Shown: positions 30,569 to 40,143, numbered from the stretch's first letter. The stretch: 64,000 nt of DNA from Micromonospora sp. C28SCA-DRY-2 (GCF_030519475.1 NZ_JAUMKD010000001.1:806001-870000), one strand, 5' to 3'. Notes: a model not told the origin generated them from the letters alone. A program made the numbers and translations.

Positions 30569-30966
30569 CACCCGATCGGGCCGTCCGGCAGCATGCCCAG
30601 CCCGCGCAGCAGGCCGAACAGGTCCTGCTCGCCCCAGAACTGGACGATCACGCCGCCGGCCAGCCGGTACATCTTGCACGCGCTCTGCACCGCGGTGACG
30701 CCGGTGGCGTCCCGCCGGTAGGTCTGCGCCAGCGAGACCACCACTCGGTCCGCGGCCGCGAAGAGTTCGACGATCTCCTGGTCGAGCACGGTCAGCCCGA
30801 GCGAGGCGACCGCCTGCTCGACGAAGTGCCGGCCCCGCACCGCGCCGCCGGAGCCGTAGATCGCCACGTCCTCGGCCACCACCGCGCGCACCTCGGCGAG
30901 GTCCTTCGTGACGAAGGTCCGCAGGTAGCGGCGGACCACCTCGACGTTGCGCTCCTGCTCGGTCAT
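30565..30966 (-). CDS. SnoaL-like / NTF2-fold protein
   Basis: 133 residues. The cone-shaped fold is suggested by VEVVRRYLRTFVTKDLAEVR, IYGSGGAVRGRHFVEQAVAS and a C-terminal YRLAGGVIVQFWGEQD strand set. Such proteins include ketosteroid-isomerase-like enzymes and non-catalytic ligand binders. It lies between two DUF6232-like genes on the opposite strand and overlaps the first by 4 bp at the stops. Confidence 0.8.
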   Translation of the reverse strand: MTEQERNVEVVRRYLRTFVTKDLAEVRAVVAEDVAIYGSGGAVRGRHFVEQAVASLGLTVLDQEIVELFAAADRVVVSLAQTYRRDATGVTAVQSACKMYRLAGGVIVQFWGEQDLFGLLRGLGMLPDGPIGC

Positions 30967-31094
30967 GCGCCCGGACGCTACGCGACGGGTGGGCCGCCGC
31001 ACCGCCCCGGTCAGCCCTTCCGACGACGTGGGCGGCTCAGCTCCACAGTGGGCGGCCCGAGCGCCCCGTTGCCGGGAAGTGCTAGAGCTTAGTG

Positions 31095-31577
31095 ATGACC
31101 CTCTATTACCGGGACGAGGCGGTGCAGGTGACCTCCGAGTCGATCCGGGCGGGTGGGCAGGTCGTGGCGATCGCCGACCTGACGTACGTCTGGCATGCCC
31201 GCGGGCGGACCACGGCGGCGGTCCGGGGTCGGGTGCTCGGCCGGGGCGTGCTGGTCCTGCTGTTGTCGCTGCCGCCGCTGGTCGCGGTGGTCTGCGTGCT
31301 CTCGCTGGCCTGGTCGGCGCAGGACCGGGGCGAGTGGCGGCTCGCGCTGGTCGTCCTGGCCGCGTGCGCGGTCGCCGCGCTGGCCCTGGCCCCGTTCCTG
31401 GAGGTGCCGCTCGGCTGGCTGGACCGCTCCTACGAGCGCGGCAACCGGGTGCACGAGCTCTGGGTGCAGCACCACGGGCGGGAGGAGTTGCTGCTGCGCA
31501 CCCCGGACGCGCTGCGGTTCGGCCAGATCTACCGCGCCGTGCAGCGGGCCGTCGAGCAGCACGGGCCGGTCGACTGA
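31095..31577 (+). CDS. DUF6232-like small membrane protein, copy 2
   Basis: 160 residues: MTLYYRDEAVQVTSESIRAG, two membrane helices (about 49-70 and 80-102), and a tail with LDRSYERGN and [16 protein letters not shown], identical over the last 16 residues to copy 1. The ATG at 31095 follows a GTG at 31092; no good ribosome-binding site is seen, so a short or absent leader is likely. The two copies plainly come from duplication, with the SnoaL-like gene now between them. Confidence 0.75.
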   Translation: MTLYYRDEAVQVTSESIRAGGQVVAIADLTYVWHARGRTTAAVRGRVLGRGVLVLLLSLPPLVAVVCVLSLAWSAQDRGEWRLALVVLAACAVAALALAPFLEVPLGWLDRSYERGNRVHELWVQHHGREELLLRTPDALRFGQIYRAVQRAVEQHGPVD

Positions 31578-31620
31578 CGCCGCCGGGCGGTTCTCGCGGC
31601 GACGACGCACACTTGGTGCC

Positions 31621-32349
31621 ATGGCGATTCCCCTCCCCCGGCCCGGCGCGGTCGTCGGCCTCACCCGCTCCGCCCTCGACCAGGCCCTCGGCTCGGCCGC
31701 GTCGTTCGCCGCCGTGCCCGTCCGCGCGTTCGCGGTGCTCGACGGGGTGGAGGCGTTGCTGGCCCGGATCAACGGCGTGGTGGACCGCATCGAGCAGACG
31801 CTGGACCGCACCGACCGGGTACTCACCGACGCCGAGGCCGCGGTCCGCGAGGTCGCCGTGATCAGCGCCGCCGCGACCGCCGCGATCGACACCGCCACCG
31901 AGGTGGCCGCCGCGGCCACGGCGGTGGTCACCGAGGCCGACAAGGTGGCCCGGACGGCCGCCACGGTGGTCGCCGAGGCCGACTCGGTGGCCGGCCGCGC
32001 GGCGGCCACCGTGGGCGCCGCGGCGGAGGCGGCGGCCACCGCGGCCGAGCTGCTGACCGCGTACGAGCCGGCGCTGCGCCGGGCCGCGCCGATGGCGAAC
32101 CGCTTCGTCGAGCAGCTCAGCCACGAGGAGGTGACCGCCGCGATCCGGCTCGTCGACGAGCTGCCGAAGCTCAAGCAGCACCTGACCTCGGACATCCTGC
32201 CCATCCTGGCCACCCTCGACCGGGTCGGCCCGGACCTGCACGACCTGCTCGACGTGACCCGCGACCTGAAGCTCGCGGTGGCCGGCATCCCCGGGCTGAA
32301 CATGCTGCGCCGGCGCGGCGAGAAGCTCACCGACGACGCCGAGGGGTGA
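31621..32349 (+). CDS. Ala-rich coiled-coil protein of unknown function
   Basis: 242 residues. Residues ~45-145 form an extended helical region almost entirely of Ala, Val, Glu, Asp and Thr (ISAAATAAIDTATEVAAAAT and related), with regular hydrophobic spacing like phasins or LEA-type proteins. The ends are more ordinary: LDGVEALLARINGVVDRIEQ at the start and VAGIPGLNMLRRRGEKLTDD at the end. No signal peptide. A weak -10-like box (CACACT) ends 7 nt before the ATG. It follows the DUF6232-like copy 2 on the same strand. Confidence 0.7.
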   Translation: MAIPLPRPGAVVGLTRSALDQALGSAASFAAVPVRAFAVLDGVEALLARINGVVDRIEQTLDRTDRVLTDAEAAVREVAVISAAATAAIDTATEVAAAATAVVTEADKVARTAATVVAEADSVAGRAAATVGAAAEAAATAAELLTAYEPALRRAAPMANRFVEQLSHEEVTAAIRLVDELPKLKQHLTSDILPILATLDRVGPDLHDLLDVTRDLKLAVAGIPGLNMLRRRGEKLTDDAEG

Positions 32350-32355
32350 CCGGCG

Positions 32356-32814
32356 TCAGCAGTCGCAGGCGACGGCGGCCCGGGGCGCGGTCAGGTCGTC
32401 GACCGGGCGGCGGGTCAGCCCGGTCCCGGTGACCACCGGCAACCCCTCCCGCACCCAGTACTCGTACCCGCCGATCAGTTCCTTGACGGTGAAGCCGAGC
32501 CGGGCGAACTCCAGCGCGGCGCGGGTGGCGCCGTTGCAGCCCGGGCCCCAGCAGTAGGTGACCACCCGGGACCCGGCCGGCACCAGGCCCGTGGCGCGCC
32601 CGGCGATCTCGGCGGTGGGCAGGTGCACGGCGCCGGGCAGGTGCCCCTGGGCCCAGGCGGCGGCGCCCCGGGAGTCGACCACCACCAGGTCGGGCACCCC
32701 GGCGGTCAGGTCGGCGTGCACGTCGCTGACGTCGGTCTCGAAGGTGAGCCGGGCGAGGAAGTGGGCGGCGGCGACCGCCGGTTCGGCGGCCGGCACGGCG
32801 AAGGTCTGCGTCAT
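32356..32814 (-). CDS. Rhodanese-like sulfurtransferase
   Basis: 152 residues, a single rhodanese domain: DLVVVDSRGAAAWAQGHLPG, then the active-site loop VVTYCWGPGCNGATRAA with Cys88 as the likely persulfide carrier, and a Cys-containing tail (VACDC). A GGAGGATCATCGGC site precedes the ATG at 32814. Divergent from the GlxA-type regulator with 72 bp between them, so it may be its target. Confidence 0.88.
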   Translation of the reverse strand: MTQTFAVPAAEPAVAAAHFLARLTFETDVSDVHADLTAGVPDLVVVDSRGAAAWAQGHLPGAVHLPTAEIAGRATGLVPAGSRVVTYCWGPGCNGATRAALEFARLGFTVKELIGGYEYWVREGLPVVTGTGLTRRPVDDLTAPRAAVACDC

Positions 32815-32874
32815 GCCGATGATCCTCCGGCGGCGCCGGCCGACCGGGCGAGTGGCGGGAACGACGACGAGCGC

Positions 32875-32880
32875 TAACAT
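32875..32880 (+). promoter_or_regulatory. Leaderless -10 box (TAACAT) of the GlxA-type gene
   Basis: TAACAT ends exactly 6 nt before the ATG at 32887, the spacing expected for a leaderless transcript. Confidence 0.6.
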
Positions 32881-32886
32881 CCCGCC

Positions 32887-33885
32887 ATGTCCCTGCGTGC
32901 TCCGGCCGGCCGCACCGTCGCCGTGCTGGCGTACCCGGGGATGTCGGTCTTCGAGACCGGCATCGTCACCGAGGTGTTCGGGCTGCCCCGGCCCGAGTTC
33001 GACGTGGACTGGTACGAGCTGACCGTCTGCGCCGAGCGGCCCGGCCCGGTGCCGGTCGTCGGCGGGGCCACCCTGCACACCCCGTACGGGCTGGACGTGC
33101 TGGCCGCGGCCGCGACGGTGATCGTCCCCGGGGTGCCGGACGTCACCGCCGACCCCTCGCCGGACCTGGTCGCCGCCCTGCGCCGGGCACACCGGGCCGG
33201 CGCCCGGATCATGTCCATCTGCTCCGGGGCGTTCGCCCTCGCCGGCGCCGGGCTGCTGGACGGCCGGCGGGCCACCACCCACTGGCGGTACGCGGACCTG
33301 CTGGCCCGCCGGTATCCCCGCGTCGAGGTGGACCCGGACGTGCTCTACCTCGACGACGGGGACCTGCTGACCAGCGCCGGCAGCGCGGCCGGCCTGGACC
33401 TCTGCGTGCACCTGGTCCGCCGGGACCACGGCGCGGCGATCGCCAACGCGGTCGCCCGCCGGCTGGTGATCCCGCCGCACCGCGACGGCGGCCAGGCCCA
33501 GTTCATCGAGGCGCCGGTGACCGTCGACCCGGACGACGACCGGATCGCCGGCAGCATCGCCTGGGCGCTGGGGCACCTGGCGGAGCCGGTCACCGTCGAC
33601 CGGCTGGCCCGGCAGGCGCACATGTCGCCGCGCACCTACCTGCGGCACTTCGCCCGGGCCACCGGCACCAGCCCGATCCGCTGGCTGGTCGACCAGCGGG
33701 TCCGGGCCAGCCTGCCGTTGCTGGAGGGCACCGACGCGCCGGTGGAGGAGATCGCCGCGGCGGTCGGGTTCGACAGCCCGGTCACCTACCGCCACCACTT
33801 CGGCCGGGCCATGCGCACGTCGCCCTCGGCGTACCGGCGGGCCTTCCGCAGCGGCACGGCGGTGGTCCGTCCCGGTACCGGCTGA
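32887..33885 (+). CDS. GlxA/FtrA-type AraC-family transcriptional regulator
   Basis: 332 residues. An N-terminal DJ-1/PfpI-like domain (VAVLAYPGMSVFETGIVTEVFG; nucleophile-elbow SICSGAFALAGAGLL near residue 113) is joined to a C-terminal AraC HTH pair (LARQAHMSPRTYLRHFARAT and IAAAVGFDSPVTYRHHFGRA). These proteins activate genes in response to amine or thiol-related metabolites. The divergent rhodanese gene is the natural target. Leaderless start inferred from TAACAT at 32875-32880. Confidence 0.93.
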   Translation: MSLRAPAGRTVAVLAYPGMSVFETGIVTEVFGLPRPEFDVDWYELTVCAERPGPVPVVGGATLHTPYGLDVLAAAATVIVPGVPDVTADPSPDLVAALRRAHRAGARIMSICSGAFALAGAGLLDGRRATTHWRYADLLARRYPRVEVDPDVLYLDDGDLLTSAGSAAGLDLCVHLVRRDHGAAIANAVARRLVIPPHRDGGQAQFIEAPVTVDPDDDRIAGSIAWALGHLAEPVTVDRLARQAHMSPRTYLRHFARATGTSPIRWLVDQRVRASLPLLEGTDAPVEEIAAAVGFDSPVTYRHHFGRAMRTSPSAYRRAFRSGTAVVRPGTG

Positions 33886-33942
33886 ACCGGGCGGACGCGG
33901 CGCCGCCCGGTCGGGCGGGACCCCGGCCGGGCGGCGCAGGAC

Positions 33943-34515
33943 TCAGTCCACGTCGGTGCAGACGTCGTGCGTGGTGCCGCGCAGCATCGTGATGGTCTTG
34001 TCGAACGTCGGGGTGAACTCGACCCGGAACACCCCGTCCACCAGCCACAGGCCGCGTGGCAGCGAACCGGCGTTCTCCCGGAAGCCGAGCAGCACCGGCC
34101 CCACCACGTACCAGGTCATCGAGCCGTCCGTGCCGTGCACGACGAGCGCGGAGCCGCTGGCGTCCGCCATGCTGGTGGCGCCGGTCTCCAGGTTCGTCAC
34201 CTCGTCGATCAGAGCGCCGGTGTAGACCTCCCGCTTCGGCGAGCCGTCCGGGTAGGTCTCCAGCACCAGCTTGCGCACCTCGTCCACCACCGGCTGGACG
34301 CGGACGGCGAAGTCGCACCGCGCCCCGGCGGGCAGTTCGAACGCCTCCTGCGGCGCCGGCACCCAGCCGTCGAGCCGGCTCGCCTCGGCGAGCGCGGCGG
34401 CCAGCTCGGCCGGCACGGTCGGCGTGGCGGCGGGGGCGGCGGGCGCCGCCGTCGCCGTGCTCGCGACGAACACCGCTGCCGCCAGGGCCGTTCCGACACT
34501 CGTACTCCACCGCAT
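33943..34515 (-). CDS. Secreted hypothetical protein
   Basis: 190 residues. Sec signal peptide at 1-24 (MRWSTSVGTALAAAVFVAST, then ATA-APA cleavage region). The mature part is a predicted beta-rich domain with two Cys (about 67 and 186), possibly a disulfide. An AGAGGGAGCGATC site sets the start at 34515. Divergent from the SARP-CGNR regulator with 185 bp between; a candidate target of that regulator. Family not recognised. Confidence 0.78.
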   Translation of the reverse strand: MRWSTSVGTALAAAVFVASTATAAPAAPAATPTVPAELAAALAEASRLDGWVPAPQEAFELPAGARCDFAVRVQPVVDEVRKLVLETYPDGSPKREVYTGALIDEVTNLETGATSMADASGSALVVHGTDGSMTWYVVGPVLLGFRENAGSLPRGLWLVDGVFRVEFTPTFDKTITMLRGTTHDVCTDVD

Positions 34516-34700
34516 GATCGCTCCCTCTGTTCTCGACGGTCGGACCGGATCAGCGTCACCGGCGCCCCTGACCACGTCCTGACCGCGGCGGCCGCGACAC
34601 AGCCGCCCCCGCCCGCCGGGTCGGCCGCCGGCACCCGGGAAATCACCAGCCGCTCACCGCACCGGCAACCGTCCACGGCGGCCAGGTGGTCTGACCGGGT

Positions 34701-36056
34701 ATGGACTTCCGACTGCTCGGCCCCTTCGAAGCGCGTCAGGACGGTCAGCCCGTCGAGCTCGGCAGCCGCCGGCAGGAACGGTGCATCCTCGGCGTCCTGC
34801 TGCTCGACCCGGGCCACCTGGTCAGCACCGACCGGCTCATCGAGCTGCTCTGGCACGGCCAGCCGCCCGCCTCGGCCCGCGGCGCCGTGCACACCTACAT
34901 CGGCCGGCTCCGGGCGTCGCTGGCGCCCCACCGGGTCCGGATCACCACGCGGGGCGAGGGCTACCTCGTGGAGCCCGACGGGCACCGGGTCGACGTCGAG
35001 GAGTTCAGCCGCCTCGTCCACCAGGCGAGCGGCACCGCCGAACCGGCCGAGCGAGTGCGGCTGCTCGACCGGGCGCTCGGGCTCTGGCGGGGACCGCTGC
35101 TCGCCGACACGGCCGACGACGAACTGCGCGGCCGGTTGGGCGGACCGATCGAGGAACTCCGGCTCACCGGCGTCGAGTTGCGGGCCGAGGCGCGGCTGGC
35201 GCTGGGTCACCAGGCCCGGGTGATCGGTGAGTTGACGCCACTGGTCACCCGGCACCCGACCCGGGAACGGCTGGTCGCCTCGCTGATGACCGCGCTGTAC
35301 CGGGCCGGCCGGCAGGCCGAGGCGCTCCAGCTGTACCGGACGACCCGGCGCACGCTCGTGGCCGAGCTCGGCGTCGAGCCGGGCATGCGGCTGCGCGAGG
35401 TGCATCGGGGGATCCTCCGCGCCGACCACCGGCTCGACCGGCCCGACCTGCCCGTCTACGAGGTACGGGTGCGTGGCGAGAACCTGCCGTGGAGCGTCGG
35501 TGGGCATCCGGCGCTGGAGTTCTGCAACACCTTCGCCGGCTGGCGCCACGAGCCGCCACTGCCCGGATCGGAGTGGCTCCGCGGCTACCCGACCCTGGCG
35601 GTCTGGGCCGGCCACGTGGGGTTGGTCGACGACGTGGCGGTGGGGCGGCTGCTCGACCTGGCCCGGCGGAACCCGGACGAGGCCGCCGCCACGCTGAACG
35701 AGGCCCGCGCGCTCCGCGCCCGGCTGTACGCCTGCCTGACCGATCCGGAGGACCGGGCTGCGTTCGACGCCGTCGCGCGGGCCGCGGAGGCGGCCGCGAA
35801 GACGATGGTGTTCCGGCGCGAACCCGACGGCCGGGGACGGTGGTGGCCCGATCTCTCGGCCGGACTGCGGCTGCCCGTGCACGCCGCGGCGTGGAGCGCC
35901 GCCGCGCTGCTGGCCGATCCGCGCCGGCTCACCGTCCGCGCGTGCCCGGACGAGCGGTGCGGCTGGCTCTTCCTCGACGCGAGCGGCCTACGCCGCTGGT
36001 GCAGCCTGGCGACCTGCGGCCGCTCGGCCGCCCAGGCGCCGTGCCGCAGCGCCTGA
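34701..36056 (+). CDS. SARP-type regulator fused to an ABATE/CGNR zinc-finger domain
   Basis: 451 residues. Residues 1-90 are an OmpR-like winged helix (MDFRLLGPFEARQDGQPVEL), 97-245 a bacterial transcriptional activation (BTAD) domain ending LYRTTRRTLVAELGVEPG. From about 258 a second module begins, NLPWSVGGHPALEFCNTFAG, matching the ABATE ligand-sensing part of stand-alone CGNR proteins, and residues 412-451 are the zinc finger: Cys415, Cys420, Cys434, Cys439 with CGWLFLD and RRWCS. The CGNR motif itself reads CGRS. SARP proteins are usually alone or fused to NB-ARC/TPR modules. Start at 34701 lacks a clear ribosome-binding site. Confidence 0.88.
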   Translation: MDFRLLGPFEARQDGQPVELGSRRQERCILGVLLLDPGHLVSTDRLIELLWHGQPPASARGAVHTYIGRLRASLAPHRVRITTRGEGYLVEPDGHRVDVEEFSRLVHQASGTAEPAERVRLLDRALGLWRGPLLADTADDELRGRLGGPIEELRLTGVELRAEARLALGHQARVIGELTPLVTRHPTRERLVASLMTALYRAGRQAEALQLYRTTRRTLVAELGVEPGMRLREVHRGILRADHRLDRPDLPVYEVRVRGENLPWSVGGHPALEFCNTFAGWRHEPPLPGSEWLRGYPTLAVWAGHVGLVDDVAVGRLLDLARRNPDEAAATLNEARALRARLYACLTDPEDRAAFDAVARAAEAAAKTMVFRREPDGRGRWWPDLSAGLRLPVHAAAWSAAALLADPRRLTVRACPDERCGWLFLDASGLRRWCSLATCGRSAAQAPCRSA

Positions 36057-36128
36057 GCCCCGCCGCGCCCCGGGCACCGGCCTCGGACTCCGGACCGGAG
36101 CGGGCAGCCGCGGCGGTCGCTGCCCGGA

Positions 36129-37025
36129 TCAGGCGGGGACGTACAGCTCGTCGATCTCGGCCCGGCGGGGCAGCGCCACCGAGGCGCCCAGCCGCCGGGC
36201 GCACGCCGCGCCGGCCGCGGCCGCCCAGCGCACCGCGTCGACCAGGTCCCGCCCCTCGCCCCAACCGACGGCGAGGGCGGCGGTGAACGCGTCGCCGGCT
36301 CCGGTGGAGTCGACCACGTCCACCTTCACCGCCGGCACGTGCACGTCGGTGCCGTCCCGGTCGCCGTACCAGGCGCCCTCGGCGCCCAGTGTGAGCACCG
36401 CCCGGGGCACCAGGTCGAGCAGGGCGCGCGGCTCGTCCCGGCCCCGGCCGGTGAGTGCCCGGGCCTCGTTCTCGTTGACCACCAGCAGGTCCACCGCGGC
36501 CAGCAGCTCGGCGGGCACCGGCCGGGCCGGCGCGGCGTTGAGCACCACCCGGGTGCCGGCCGCGCGGGCGGCCACCGCCGCCGCGGTCACCGTCTCCACC
36601 GGCACCTCCAACTGGGCGACCAGCACGTCCGCGTCTCGTACGGCGGCCAGTTCGGCCTCGGTGAGCGCGGTGAACGCGCCGTTCGCGCCGGGGGTGACCA
36701 GGATGGCGTTCTCCCCCTCGGCGTTCACCATCACCAGGGCGACGCCCGAGGCGCCGTACACCACCCGCAGCTGGCTGGTGTCCACCCCGGCAGCGGTGAT
36801 CCGGGCCCGCAGGGTGACCCCGAACGAGTCGGAGCCGATCGCGCCGAGGAAGGCGCAGGCGGCGCCGGCCCGGGCGGCGGCGACCGCCTGGTTGGCGCCC
36901 TTGCCGCCGGGCACCGTCACGAAGTCCGTGCCGAGCAGGGTCTCCCCCGGCCGGGGCAGGGCGGGGGCGGTGGCCACCAGGTCCATGTTGGCGCTGCCGA
37001 CCACGACGACCCGGGTCTGCCGCAC
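36129..37025 (-). CDS. rbsK: Ribokinase
   Basis: 298 residues, PfkB family. It phosphorylates ribose to ribose-5-phosphate. Signature 1 is VPGGKGANQAVAAARAG; signature 2 with the catalytic base is DSTGAGDAFTAALA; the start VVVGSANMDLVA is typical. AAGGAGG lies about 6 nt before the GTG at 37025. No ribose transporter or RbsR is nearby; it is followed on the same strand by nothing for 72 bp and preceded by an ABC ATPase 21 bp upstream, likely co-transcribed. Confidence 0.92.
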   Translation of the reverse strand: MRQTRVVVVGSANMDLVATAPALPRPGETLLGTDFVTVPGGKGANQAVAAARAGAACAFLGAIGSDSFGVTLRARITAAGVDTSQLRVVYGASGVALVMVNAEGENAILVTPGANGAFTALTEAELAAVRDADVLVAQLEVPVETVTAAAVAARAAGTRVVLNAAPARPVPAELLAAVDLLVVNENEARALTGRGRDEPRALLDLVPRAVLTLGAEGAWYGDRDGTDVHVPAVKVDVVDSTGAGDAFTAALAVGWGEGRDLVDAVRWAAAAGAACARRLGASVALPRRAEIDELYVPA

Positions 37026-37046
37026 GCTGGCCTCCTTACCGCGGCG

Positions 37047-37901
<855 letters not shown>

Positions 37902-37942
37902 CCACGCAGCGCCGTAGCGCCCCCCACGGGCGGCGGGCCGGC

Positions 37943-37948
37943 CGTATG
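37943..37948 (+). promoter_or_regulatory. Putative -10 box for the leader-ABC operon
   Basis: TATGGT at 37943-37948 would place the +1 near 37955, about 37 nt before the 10-codon leader frame at 37992. Confidence 0.35.
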
Positions 37949-37991
37949 GTGGGGCGCCGTGTCGTTGGTCACCCCACCCGGAGGACGCTTC

Positions 37992-38024
37992 ATGCCCGGT
38001 CGGAGCAGGGAGCCGCGCGGATGA
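37992..38024 (+). CDS. Putative 10-codon leader peptide overlapping the ABC ATPase start
   Basis: ATG at 37992 is preceded by CGGAGGAC at good spacing, the only strong ribosome-binding site in the region. It encodes MPGRSREPRG and stops at TGA 38022-38024, which overlaps the ABC ATPase ATG at 38021 (ATGA). The ABC gene itself has only a poorly spaced GGGAG. This looks like a device for coupled re-initiation. Confidence 0.45.
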   Translation: MPGRSREPRG

Positions 38025-39046
38025 GCGCGGTCATCGAGATCGAGGGTCTGCGCAAGACCTTCCACAGCCTGCGGCACGGTCGCCGGGTGGCGGTCGACGG
38101 CTTCGACCTGCTCGTGGAGCCCGGCCAGATCCACGGCTTCCTCGGTCCGAACGGCTCCGGCAAGACCACCACCCTGCGTGCCCTGCTCGGCCTGGTCCGC
38201 GCCGACGCGGGGCGGATGACGGTGCTCGGCGCGCGGTCGCCGGAGCAGCTGCCCCGGGTGTCCGGGCGGGTCGGGGCGATCGTGGAGAGCCCGCAGTTCT
38301 TCGGCAACTTCACCGCCCACCGCACGCTGCGGCTGCTCGCCCGGGCCGGCGGCGTTCCGGTCTCCCGGGTCGACGAGGTGCTGACCCAGGTCGGCCTCTA
38401 CGACCGGGGTCACGAGCGGGTCAAGGGCTATTCGCTCGGCATGAAGCAGCGCCTCGCGGTCGCCTCCGCCCTGCTCAAGGACCCGGAGCTGCTGATCCTC
38501 GACGAGCCCGCGAACGGGCTGGACCCGGCCGGCATCCGGGAGATGCGGGACCTGATGCGGTCCCTGGCCGCGGCCGGGGTGACCGTGCTGGTGTCCAGCC
38601 ACATCCTGGCCGAGATCCAGCTGATCTGCGACCACGTCACGATCATCTCCCGGGGCCGGCGGGTGGCGGCCGGCCGGGTGGACGAGGTGCTGGCCGGCTT
38701 CGACCGGCACGAGTTCCTGGTCCGGGTGGCCGAGCCGGCGCGGGCGGTCGAGCTGCTGGGCGCCGCCGGGCTGACCGCCACGGCGCACGACGACCACCTG
38801 ACCGTGGCCGACGTGACCGACCCGACCCTGGTCAGCCGCACCCTCGGCGAGCAGGGCCTCTGGGTGGGCGAGCTGACCCCGCTGCGGCCGGACCTGGAGA
38901 GCGTCTTCCTGGAGCTGACCGGCACGGCGGGGCATCCGGGGGTGCCCCGGCAGGTGGACGACTCGGTACTGCCCGACCGCCCGACGCGGGACGGGACGAT
39001 CGACCTCGACGCCGGGGTCGGCGAGACCAGAGGGGTGGACGCGTGA
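38021..39046 (+). CDS. ABC transporter ATP-binding protein
   Basis: 341 residues. Walker A GPNGSGKTTTLRALLG, signature YSLGMKQRLAVASALL, Walker B LLILDEPANGLDPAG, and SSHILAEIQLICDHV are typical of BcrA/NatA-type ABC-2 exporters, as is the ~90-residue C-terminal extension. The last ~45 residues are acidic and poorly ordered. It overlaps the permease gene by 4 bp (GTGA) and follows a possible leader peptide. Confidence 0.94.
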   Translation: MSAVIEIEGLRKTFHSLRHGRRVAVDGFDLLVEPGQIHGFLGPNGSGKTTTLRALLGLVRADAGRMTVLGARSPEQLPRVSGRVGAIVESPQFFGNFTAHRTLRLLARAGGVPVSRVDEVLTQVGLYDRGHERVKGYSLGMKQRLAVASALLKDPELLILDEPANGLDPAGIREMRDLMRSLAAAGVTVLVSSHILAEIQLICDHVTIISRGRRVAAGRVDEVLAGFDRHEFLVRVAEPARAVELLGAAGLTATAHDDHLTVADVTDPTLVSRTLGEQGLWVGELTPLRPDLESVFLELTGTAGHPGVPRQVDDSVLPDRPTRDGTIDLDAGVGETRGVDA

Positions 39047-40056
39047 ACCTGGTCCGTGCCGAACTGGAGCGGCTGAGCGCCCGGCGCTTCGTCCAGCTCA
39101 TGGTCGTCCTGCTGGTGCTGGCCTTCGGGATCACCGCGGCGACCACCCTGGCCGGCTCCCACCGGCCCACCGCCACCGAGCTGGCCGAGGCGCAGCGGCA
39201 GGCGGCCGAGGAGCGGCGCAACCTGGAGGTCATCCACGAGCAGTGCCTCGCCCGCGAGCGCGGCGTGCTGCCGCCGGAGCAGGCCGACCAGTACTACCCG
39301 CCCAACTGCAGCGAGGTGGACCCGGCGCTGCGGGAGCGGCTGCCGGTGGCCGCCGACTACCTGGTCGGGGTGTTCACCTTCGCCACGGAGGCCCGGCCGC
39401 TGCTCTACTTCCTGATCGCCTTCCTGGTCCTCTTCGGCTTCCTGGTGGGCGCCTCCTACATCGGCGCCGACCTGAACTCCGGCGGGGTGGTCAACCTGCT
39501 GCTGTGGCGGCCGCGCCGGATGACGGTGCTCGGCGCCAAGCTGGGCACGCTGCTCGGCGGGGTGCTGGCGCTGTCGCTGGTCGCGTCGGTGGTGTACCTG
39601 GGCAGCTTCTGGTTCATCGGGCAGGCCGCCGGGCAGCCGGGCCATCTCGACGACCAGTTCTGGCGGTCGCTGGGCACGCTCTGGGGTCGCGGCCTGGTGC
39701 TGGTGGTGCTGGCCACGGCGCTCGGCTTCGCCATCGCCACCCTGGGCCGGCACACCTCGGCGGCGCTCGGCGCGGTGGCCGCGTACCTGGTGGTGTGGGA
39801 GCTCGGCGCCCGGCTGGTGTTCGAGATCCTGGAGGTGGCCCGGCCCGACCAGCTGATGCTCTCCAGCCACCTGGCCGCCTGGCTGACCGGGCGGGCCGAG
39901 TTCTGGGACAACCAGGCCTGCGCCGGCGTCTTCGACGGCAGCTGCGACGGCTTCTACGCGCTGACCTGGGCGCCGGCGCTGGTCGTACTGGTCACGCTGA
40001 CCGCCGCGCTCACCGCGGCGGCGTTCGCCCTGTTCCGCCGACGGGATCTGATCTGA
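39043..40056 (+). CDS. ABC-2 family permease
   Basis: 337 residues with six membrane segments. Between the first (about 16-38) and second helix is a ~75-residue external loop rich in Glu/Gln/Arg with two Cys (EQCLARERG, YYPPNCSEV). The second external loop has another Cys pair (NQACAGVFDGSCDG). It ends FRRRDL, a common ABC-2 permease terminus. Start overlaps the ATPase stop by 4 bp, so the two form one transporter; the cargo is unknown. Confidence 0.88.
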   Translation: MNLVRAELERLSARRFVQLMVVLLVLAFGITAATTLAGSHRPTATELAEAQRQAAEERRNLEVIHEQCLARERGVLPPEQADQYYPPNCSEVDPALRERLPVAADYLVGVFTFATEARPLLYFLIAFLVLFGFLVGASYIGADLNSGGVVNLLLWRPRRMTVLGAKLGTLLGGVLALSLVASVVYLGSFWFIGQAAGQPGHLDDQFWRSLGTLWGRGLVLVVLATALGFAIATLGRHTSAALGAVAAYLVVWELGARLVFEILEVARPDQLMLSSHLAAWLTGRAEFWDNQACAGVFDGSCDGFYALTWAPALVVLVTLTAALTAAAFALFRRRDLI

Positions 40057-40143
40057 GCCCGCCGGGCACCCGGCCAGGGTGCGGCAACACCTTGCAGCAC
40101 TCCGGCCGATGGTGAAGAATTCCTTCACATGACGGACGCCGGT

